DNA from: JBMCLJ01 sp048615375
GTDB lineage: Bacteria > Patescibacteriota > Dojkabacteria > JAOAGR01
Length of the DNA stretch: 30,916 nucleotides
Assembly (NCBI GenBank): GCA_048615375.1
Contig: JBMCLJ010000006.1
Location: 1-30,916, forward strand
Direction: 5' to 3'
Shown here in pieces: positions 25,796-30,916 of the stretch. Each line of letters begins with the position of its first letter. Position 1 is the first letter of the stretch. The position numbers were made by a program, and so were the translations under genes. Below the pieces are notes generated by a model that saw nothing but the letters and a program-made list of their open reading frames with translations, did not search any database and was not told the DNA's origin.

Positions 25796-25974
25796 CGCAA
25801 GGTTGCCTTTGGTTTTTTGAGCAGCTTCTGATACTCTTCTGAAGCGCTCAAACGAGTACGTCCTTTCGCTCTTCTTCGTTTAACCACGTTCCTACCATTA
25901 TGAGTTTTCATCAATGACCTGAATCCGTGCTTACGGAGCCGTTTAATTTTTTTTGGTTGCCATGTTCGTTTCAT
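25792..25974 (-). CDS. rpmH: 50S ribosomal protein L34 with C-terminal extension
   Basis: Small, very basic protein of the large ribosomal subunit. The N-terminal 45 residues match L34 closely: [22 protein letters not shown], then [21 protein letters not shown]34 is usually 44-47 residues; here it has 60, with an added tail of about 15 residues ([15 protein letters not shown]). The gene is on the opposite strand to rnpA and separated from it by the DUF2103-like gene, whereas rpmH normally precedes rnpA on the same strand. No strong ribosome site is seen before the ATG. Confidence 0.96.
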   Translation of the reverse strand: MKRTWQPKKIKRLRKHGFRSLMKTHNGRNVVKRRRAKGRTRLSASEEYQKLLKKPKATLR

Positions 25975-26042
25975 TATCCATTCAGACTCTAATTTAACTT
26001 TGTGATATTACTATAAAACCTATGCTGTGGCAATCGACCGAA

Positions 26043-26071
26043 TTGTCTTTCTCGCGAAAAATAGCTACAAT
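26043..26071 (+). promoter_or_regulatory. promoter of the 26085 gene
   Basis: TTGTCT, 17 nt, TACAAT. Predicted start near 26078 leaves a leader of about 7 nt with no Shine-Dalgarno sequence, near-leaderless. Confidence 0.6.
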
Positions 26072-26084
26072 CGCTTGAAAACGT

Positions 26085-26444
26085 ATGTCGGAGTACCAGA
26101 ATTCAAGAGAAGCGGAAATAATTGAAACGTCGACGCCTGCCCGGGAGGGAGAGGTTGAAGTCGTCAAAGGGAAGAAAAGAAGACCGTTTTATCTACGATT
26201 CTGGTTTATAGCCAGTACTTTTTTACTGATAGCAGTTATTGTACTGACAGTGTGGATGGTCAATGTATTGCGGGTGTACAACAACTCGCAAAAGTATGAA
26301 GAGGCGTATGATCTTGTTCAGCAGGAGTTGCAGTTCTGCGACGAAATTGAAGGAAAGGAAAATAAGCGGGAAATTTTTAACTATTGTGATGAATTTAAAC
26401 AACGTTTTCTCGAAATAGAGCGTGAAGAGGAAACTCCCGAGTAA
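26085..26444 (+). CDS. small single-span membrane protein, unknown function
   Basis: Protein of 119 residues with no recognised family. A charged cytoplasmic N-terminus of about 40 residues (rich in Glu and then KGKKRR) precedes one transmembrane helix at about 45-64 (FIASTFLLIAVIVLTVWMV). A Glu/Lys-rich helical outside part of about 55 residues follows and contains two Cys (in LQFCDEIE and FNYCDEF), which could form a disulphide. The arrangement, short tail in and helix out, resembles that of the larger coiled-coil protein at 8166. It precedes another small membrane protein by 20 nt. Confidence 0.6.
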   Translation: MSEYQNSREAEIIETSTPAREGEVEVVKGKKRRPFYLRFWFIASTFLLIAVIVLTVWMVNVLRVYNNSQKYEEAYDLVQQELQFCDEIEGKENKREIFNYCDEFKQRFLEIEREEETPE

Positions 26445-26464
26445 TACATACTACTATACTACTT

Positions 26465-26689
26465 ATGGCAGTCGTATCAAAAGCAAAAAAAGAAAGCAAA
26501 CACAGTCACCTCCAGGAATTATACTCCAAAAAGAAAGATAAAATCACTCTGGACGAAAGCAATGAAACCATTGTGCTTAAAGAGGAAATAGTTAAAATTC
26601 CAAAACAGCAGCTAGTAATTGATATCTGTATTATCGTCGGCATAGGAATTATCGGCAGCGCAGGTTTTTTCGTCACGCTAATTGAGTAA
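26465..26689 (+). CDS. small tail-anchored membrane protein, unknown function
   Basis: Protein of 74 residues. The first 45 are soluble and strongly charged (AKKESKHSHLQELYSKKKDK), and the last 25 form one transmembrane helix (LVIDICIIVGIGIIGSAGFFVTLIE), so it should be anchored by its C-terminus. No family is recognised. A TATACT box ends 4 nt before the ATG, but no -35 is evident, so it is probably co-transcribed with the gene before it. It could be a subunit or adaptor for a membrane complex; that is only a guess. Confidence 0.55.
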   Translation: MAVVSKAKKESKHSHLQELYSKKKDKITLDESNETIVLKEEIVKIPKQQLVIDICIIVGIGIIGSAGFFVTLIE

Positions 26690-26704
26690 TAAATCACTTC
26701 GCGA

Positions 26705-26733
26705 TTGACTCAAACAGCGTAATCTTCTACATT
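26705..26733 (+). promoter_or_regulatory. promoter of the flavodoxin gene, leaderless geometry
   Basis: TTGACT, 17 nt, TACATT, then exactly 6 nt to the ATG at 26740. This is the clearest leaderless-type promoter in the window. Confidence 0.75.
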
Positions 26734-26739
26734 AGTGTC

Positions 26740-27198
26740 ATGAATATAATCATCGTTTTTGGCAGCCTCCTTGGCAAAACAAAAAGAATTGCAGTACTCA
26801 TGGGTCATCTACTCCAGAAAAACGGCTTTCATGTCAAAGTAAAGGATGTAAAGAACGCCCAGGTAGAAGAACTTGAATATTTTGATATGGTAATTTTAGG
26901 ATGCAGTACCTGGGACGATGGTATGCTGCAGTATGACTTCAGACATTTCAACCAGGCGTTATTAGAAAAACAGTATCCGGAAAAGCAATTCGCGGTATTT
27001 GGCTTAGGCGGAACCAGCTATCCACATTTTTGCGCCGCTGTCGATATTCTTGAATCGACAATATCGAGAGTTGAAGGAAAACTTGCTACACCAAGTCTAC
27101 GTCTGGACATTGACCACGATGAACCGGTTGATAAAGTTGACAAAGAGGTGATAAGCTGGACTACCCATCTGGTGAACAGGACTAACTCTCCCAGGTAA
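26740..27198 (+). CDS. flavodoxin
   Basis: FMN-binding electron carrier of 152 residues, the normal short-chain flavodoxin length. The phosphate-binding loop is GSLLGKTKRIA at 8-18, where the usual T/S-x-T-G-x-T is modified. The two isoalloxazine loops appear as GCSTWDDGMLQYDF (with the stacking Trp) and FGLGGTSYPHFC. The redox partner is not present in the window. It uses its own strong promoter with no 5' leader, and its last 17 nt overlap the 3' end of the convergent tatD gene. A related fold such as a WrbA-type or oxidase-fused domain is less likely given the length. Confidence 0.88.
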   Translation: MNIIIVFGSLLGKTKRIAVLMGHLLQKNGFHVKVKDVKNAQVEELEYFDMVILGCSTWDDGMLQYDFRHFNQALLEKQYPEKQFAVFGLGGTSYPHFCAAVDILESTISRVEGKLATPSLRLDIDHDEPVDKVDKEVISWTTHLVNRTNSPR

Positions 27199-27976
27199 GA
27201 ATATTCCCGTTGATAAACTCCGCGATATATTTAATATGCTGAGGTGTATTTTTTTTATTGCGTACTGGCTCAGGTGAGAGGTACGGCGTATCAGTTTCAA
27301 GTCCGAATAATTCATTAAATTGCTTTTCAGGATACTGATCAAGTATGTTTCTCACCGTCTCCCGAAGTTCTTCCGATTTTTTAAACGTAATAATTCCATT
27401 GAGTCCAAGCCTGAATCCCCGCTCAAGAAAAAAAATACCTTCATCACTCGTTCCCGTAAATGAATGAATGAAGCCATTATCCTGTTCACACGTAAAGCCA
27501 ACTGTATCGATTACTTCCATTACTTCCTGTACTGCCTGGCGTGCATGAATAGATACTGGCTTTGACATTGTTCTGGCAAGTACACACAGTTCTTTGAATA
27601 TCTGCACCTGTTCATCACGGTATTTCTCAGCATCAGGATAGGTAAAGTCAATGCCAATCTCGCCAATATAATCGATCTCATGAACGCGTTCTTTAATGAG
27701 TTGTGCTATTCTCCCATATTCATGCCGTGCATAGCTACCAAGCTTGATAACTTCAGAGGGATGCAAGCCTACACCAATTTTCAGGAATGGATCAGCAAGT
27801 TCTTCTCTGAGAGCGAGTAACTCACAATCACTTTCATACGCAAGCCCCATGGATACGACACATTCAAGCCCACCTGAATCCTTAAGTTCCTGGAGCCTAA
27901 GCACGGGATCTTCAAAGTATTCCTTCAGAATATGACAATGGTAATCAATGTGTCGAATTGTGTTGTCTTTATTCAA
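27182..27976 (-). CDS. tatD: TatD family metal-dependent hydrolase (DNase)
   Basis: TIM-barrel metallohydrolase of 264 residues; TatD proteins act as 3'-5' DNA/RNA exonucleases in repair and nucleic acid turnover. Metal ligands appear in order: HxH as H13-C14-H15, the glutamate in YIGEIGIDF, PVSIHARQA, GFIHSFTG, and the aspartate in GLETDTPYLSPEP. All are present, so it should be active. The start codon is a TTG at 27976; no upstream ATG in frame fits, and the HxH strand begins soon after it. Its 3' end overlaps flavodoxin. Confidence 0.92.
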   Translation of the reverse strand: MNKDNTIRHIDYHCHILKEYFEDPVLRLQELKDSGGLECVVSMGLAYESDCELLALREELADPFLKIGVGLHPSEVIKLGSYARHEYGRIAQLIKERVHEIDYIGEIGIDFTYPDAEKYRDEQVQIFKELCVLARTMSKPVSIHARQAVQEVMEVIDTVGFTCEQDNGFIHSFTGTSDEGIFFLERGFRLGLNGIITFKKSEELRETVRNILDQYPEKQFNELFGLETDTPYLSPEPVRNKKNTPQHIKYIAEFINGNILTWES

Positions 27977-28061
27977 GATATCAAGTTCTTATCTATACTT
28001 TTGATTAAAGATATTGCCACATATAGTATAATTGATCAATAATGTATAGAATGCACCAGAG

Positions 28062-28868
28062 ATGAGTTTAAATGACTACATGGACAAAGAGACCAAGCAG
28101 GCTTTTTTACTGATCATTGGTATTTTTCTTTTTTTACTGATTGTCTATCCATTGGTGAATTTTCAAGAACTTGATTTCAGTAATCCTTTATCTAAAGTAA
28201 CAGATTCAGTAGATCAGCTTCCCGGTGGTTCAAATTCTACTGCTACTGTTGAGCTTCAAGAAGGAGTGGACTATGGAGCTGTAGTGGAAACGTCTGAGGG
28301 CTCATTTACTATTGATTTGTTTGAAGACAACGCTCCACAGAATGTGAGGAATTTCATAGCGCAGATTCCTAAGTATGATTCCGCGGATATTACGGTGCAA
28401 AAAGACTTTCTGTTTGCGATAGAAGCGACACGGGAACCATCATACAGTATTCCTGACGAGATTAACGCGAACTCACTAGGTTTGGATACGAGAACTGTAG
28501 AAGAATCAGACTTCCTGAAAGAACTATACGAACCTGGTGACTCCTCAACAGAACAATTTGCTCCAGATAATCTGGAAAAATATGGGGATTTTACATTACA
28601 AGAATTTTATACTGAAGTCCTCGGATATGAATATACTACTGACGTTACTACTCGTTCAGCTACCAAGTATATGGTATATATGGCTAACGAAGGTCCTGGA
28701 ACCAATAAAGCTGATTTTTTTATCTTGATGGCAGGTAACGCGCCACAGATTGACGGTATGTTCACCCCCATTGGTCAAGTCAATGACGGTTTTAATGTAC
28801 TTGACGATATAAACAAAAAAAATAGTGGGAACCTCGAAGTAACAAGCGTTAAGGTCAAGATCCTGTAG
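28062..28868 (+). CDS. membrane-anchored cyclophilin-like peptidyl-prolyl isomerase, probably catalytically impaired
   Basis: Protein of 268 residues. A short N-terminus and one transmembrane helix (about 14-33) anchor a cyclophilin-type domain outside the cell membrane. The domain is recognised by ETSEGSFTIDLFEDNAPQNVRNFI (76-99), KYMVYMANEGPGTNKADFFILM (202-223) and DGMFTPIGQVNDGFNVLDDI (231-250). The FHRVIxxFMxQGGD strand that holds the catalytic Arg is replaced by ITVQKDFLFAIE (110-121), and the Gln of SQFF is Asp218. It may be a folding factor without isomerase activity. TATAAT at 28027-28032 could be its promoter. Confidence 0.75.
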   Translation: MSLNDYMDKETKQAFLLIIGIFLFLLIVYPLVNFQELDFSNPLSKVTDSVDQLPGGSNSTATVELQEGVDYGAVVETSEGSFTIDLFEDNAPQNVRNFIAQIPKYDSADITVQKDFLFAIEATREPSYSIPDEINANSLGLDTRTVEESDFLKELYEPGDSSTEQFAPDNLEKYGDFTLQEFYTEVLGYEYTTDVTTRSATKYMVYMANEGPGTNKADFFILMAGNAPQIDGMFTPIGQVNDGFNVLDDINKKNSGNLEVTSVKVKIL

Positions 28869-29382
28869 TACAGGGTCTACTCATGATGTATAAATCCTGA
28901 GCAACACCATTTCTCTTGGTACGATTGCGAAGAATTCCTTCAATTTCAAAGCCTGTACTAAGATATAAATTCACCGCTGATTGATTATCTTTAAAAACAT
29001 CCAGTTCAATAATCTCTATTGAAGTATCGGACTCCGCTTCCCGAATGGTATGCAGAGTAAGTGCTTTGCCGATACCTTTTCCTTGATAATCTGCGTGAAC
29101 CAAAACAGTAAATGATGCTATATGCCTTCTTTTATGAGCGCTATACAGCATAAGATACGAAAAGCCTACTACGCGGGTATCATTGCAGGCTACATAGTTT
29201 TTAAAGAAAGGATTATCTACCTGATTCCGTACACGATGTTTCGCCCCCTCTAGCGTCATGCCATCGTCTGTCGCTGTCAGGTCAGTAATCCGCTTATCTG
29301 ACCACATTGCAAATAAGTCTTCATAGTCATGATACTGCAACTCCCGTATGAAGAAATTTTGCGTTGCTCCACATTCCTGCAT
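28855..29382 (-). CDS. GNAT family N-acetyltransferase
   Basis: Acetyl-CoA-dependent acetyltransferase of 175 residues. The GNAT core is visible as strand 4 ending FTVLVHADYQGKGIGKALT (about 93-111, with the Q/R-x-x-G-x-G/A pyrophosphate loop) and motif B, DVFKDNQSAVNLYLSTGFEIEGILR. This arrangement is like RimJ/RimL and other amine acetylases, but the substrate cannot be predicted. A Shine-Dalgarno sequence AAGGAAG lies about 5 nt before the ATG. The 3' end overlaps the convergent cyclophilin gene by 14 nt, and the gene lies downstream of ileS on the same strand. Confidence 0.88.
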   Translation of the reverse strand: MQECGATQNFFIRELQYHDYEDLFAMWSDKRITDLTATDDGMTLEGAKHRVRNQVDNPFFKNYVACNDTRVVGFSYLMLYSAHKRRHIASFTVLVHADYQGKGIGKALTLHTIREAESDTSIEIIELDVFKDNQSAVNLYLSTGFEIEGILRNRTKRNGVAQDLYIMSRPCTTGS

Positions 29383-29440
29383 AGTACTTCCTTACATATT
29401 TTAAAACACTGGGATGTATTTAATTTATGCCAATGTATAC

Positions 29441-30916
29441 TTATTCCCTGAACGTTACTACTAATTCATACTCTTCAACCTTGATGGACTTTCCTTCATT
29501 AGATTCAACTATTGAAATTGTTTTTGCACTGACTTCCTGACTGAGCTCTTCACTATTACGCTTCACAACGTCTTTGATTTCTTCTGAGTCTGTACTTACA
29601 TGAAAAGCTACTTTCTGCCCCATCTTCAATCCAGAATTTTTTCTGAAATTCTGCAGCTGTCTCTTTAGCTCAGCTAATAAACCTTCCTCTCGTAATGCTG
29701 GAGTAATAGTTGTCTCAAGCCCGACAAAAACCTCTTCTTCGTTATTAAAGACTACTCCCTCCGCCTGGACTACCTCACCTACGGCCACAACTTCTTTTAC
29801 GTTTATCTCATCACGCACTATCGCCTGTAATTCGGGATTTTCAAGATTAACGTATGCTCTTGCGAGTGGTTGTCGAAGTTTCAAGCCATTAGCGACTCGC
29901 AGGTTTTGCCCAAGTGACGAAGCTCTGCGGACAAGATTCATGTCTGCAAGGAGCTGTTCGTTAATTGTCGAAGAATCTACCTCTGGATAGTCTTCAAGAT
30001 GCACTGATTCTCTAGCATCAGGCAGCACACCTACAACCAGATTTTGATACATCTCCTCAGTGACAAATGGCATTTGTGGTGCAAAAGTCAAGGTAAGTTG
30101 CACAAGAGCAGCATAAAGTGTCTGCAGTGCTTCTGCATCACCCGCCACAAATCGATCCCTTGACCTGCGTATCCACCAGGTAGATAGTGTATCAATTGCA
30201 GGCTGGATTACTTTTACTGATTCAGGGTAATTATACGCTTCAAGTGCCTTCGCGTACTCGAAAGTGACCTTGTTCATGTACGAATGCAGCCATGTATCTA
30301 ACACATGCGAAGAAGTATAGTGCGCGTGTTCTGGCGTCCAGTTATGGAGATCAGTATATATTGTCAGGTATTTATAGGTATTCCAGAGAGGAATAAGTAT
30401 GTTTTTCACCTGCTCATTCAACAGCTCATCCGACCAGTTCATATCCCCCCCAACCATTATGACCGACCCCATCATGTATAGACGCAGTGCTTCACCGCCA
30501 ATTGTTTCAAGTACTGTTTTCGGATCAGGATAATTGCCGAAAGATTTACTCATTTTTCTACCGTCATTACCTGCAAGTACACCAGTACAAATAACATTCG
30601 TGAATGGTCTCTGATCGAATATCATTGTCGAAACCCTTAATAGCACATTAAACCACGCTCTCACCTGTCCAACATATTCAATGATAAAGTCTGCCGGAAA
30701 CGCCTGCTCAAACTCATCCTTATGCTCGAATGGATAGTGGTGCTCAGCAAAAGGAACAGATCCAGAATCCATCCAGCAATCAAGAACTTCAGGTACGCGG
30801 TGGAATTCTTTACCGTCTTTATATAATACAATCCTGTCACACACATCGCGATGAAGGTCCATTGGCTGCTCTTCAAACAGGTATTCTATCCTGCCATTTT
30901 TTTCAACCTTTGTTAC
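29441..30916 (-). CDS. ileS: isoleucine-tRNA ligase, 3' part
   Basis: Charges tRNA-Ile. The visible part is the last 491 residues; the frame stays open to the right edge, so the HIGH motif, most of the Rossmann fold and the CP1 editing domain lie outside. Present are VLDCWMDSGSVPFAEHHYPFE, the GRKMSKSFGNYPDP signature that carries KMSKS, and the helical anticodon domain (LLNEQVKNILIPLWNTYKYL). A C-terminal tail follows (LREEGLLAELKRQLQNFRKNSGLKMGQKV). The NYPDP after KMSKS and the DCWMDSGS form are typical of the eukaryote-like IleRS type, rather than the E. coli type with a C-terminal zinc ribbon, which is absent. Confidence 0.93.
   Translation of the reverse strand, partial: VTKVEKNGRIEYLFEEQPMDLHRDVCDRIVLYKDGKEFHRVPEVLDCWMDSGSVPFAEHHYPFEHKDEFEQAFPADFIIEYVGQVRAWFNVLLRVSTMIFDQRPFTNVICTGVLAGNDGRKMSKSFGNYPDPKTVLETIGGEALRLYMMGSVIMVGGDMNWSDELLNEQVKNILIPLWNTYKYLTIYTDLHNWTPEHAHYTSSHVLDTWLHSYMNKVTFEYAKALEAYNYPESVKVIQPAIDTLSTWWIRRSRDRFVAGDAEALQTLYAALVQLTLTFAPQMPFVTEEMYQNLVVGVLPDARESVHLEDYPEVDSSTINEQLLADMNLVRRASSLGQNLRVANGLKLRQPLARAYVNLENPELQAIVRDEINVKEVVAVGEVVQAEGVVFNNEEEVFVGLETTITPALREEGLLAELKRQLQNFRKNSGLKMGQKVAFHVSTDSEEIKDVVKRNSEELSQEVSAKTISIVESNEGKSIKVEEYELVVTFRE

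Noticed and set aside
1..30916. tRNA, rRNA, CRISPR or insertion sequence
   Set aside because: Reading both strands I saw no GGTTCGAATCC-type T-arm, no regularly spaced direct repeats, and no transposase motifs or terminal repeats. A tRNA scan was not possible.

Overview
The window looks like part of the chromosome of a small-genome, AT-rich bacterium of the Patescibacteria (Candidate Phyla Radiation) type. This is an inference from gene density, a short RpoB (about 1119 aa), many single-span or secreted proteins without clear homologues, and very short or overlapping gene junctions; I cannot name the lineage. UGA is used as a stop (prfA, rnpA, the GNAT gene), so the genetic code is the ordinary one.

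Layout. 1-2.2 kb: ribosomal protein L31, release factor 1 and a convergent GDPD-family phosphodiesterase. 2.2-6.7 kb: HU, a DUF5665-like membrane protein, a YraN-family nuclease-like protein, two exported or anchored proteins of unknown function, and a SpoU-family RNA methylase. 6.7-9.4 kb: an ECF sigma factor fused to a membrane span and an outside domain, facing a divergent membrane coiled-coil protein, then a strong terminator and a DUF2795 protein. 9.4-17.4 kb: rpsL, rpoC and rpoB on the minus strand, preceded by a 54-residue LysW-like zinc-ribbon gene. 17.5-19.7 kb: a threonine-synthase-like PLP enzyme next to a decayed stretch with remnants of pilC/gspF (plus strand) and rarA (minus strand). 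19.7-25.2 kb: a promoter and long-looped terminator hairpin, an unknown protein, a large five-copy PH-domain (YdbT-like) membrane protein, MscS and CorA. 25.2-30.9 kb: rnpA, a DUF2103-like gene, an inverted rpmH, two small membrane proteins, a flavodoxin, a TatD hydrolase, an anchored cyclophilin-like protein, a GNAT acetyltransferase and the 3' part of ileS, which runs off the right edge.

Regulation. Several genes have a sigma-70-like -10 box only 5-7 nt before the ATG and no Shine-Dalgarno sequence, which predicts leaderless mRNAs. HU, DUF2795, the SpoU gene and the GNAT gene have clear Shine-Dalgarno sequences. No tRNA, rRNA, CRISPR array, intact insertion sequence or replication origin was seen.

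Most notable points: the membrane-tethered sigma factor with a near-symmetric divergent promoter region; the LysW-like protein lacking its carrier tail; an RpoB rifampicin pocket and an S12 loop that differ from consensus at drug-contact positions; and two neighbouring pseudogenes that each carry a large internal deletion.
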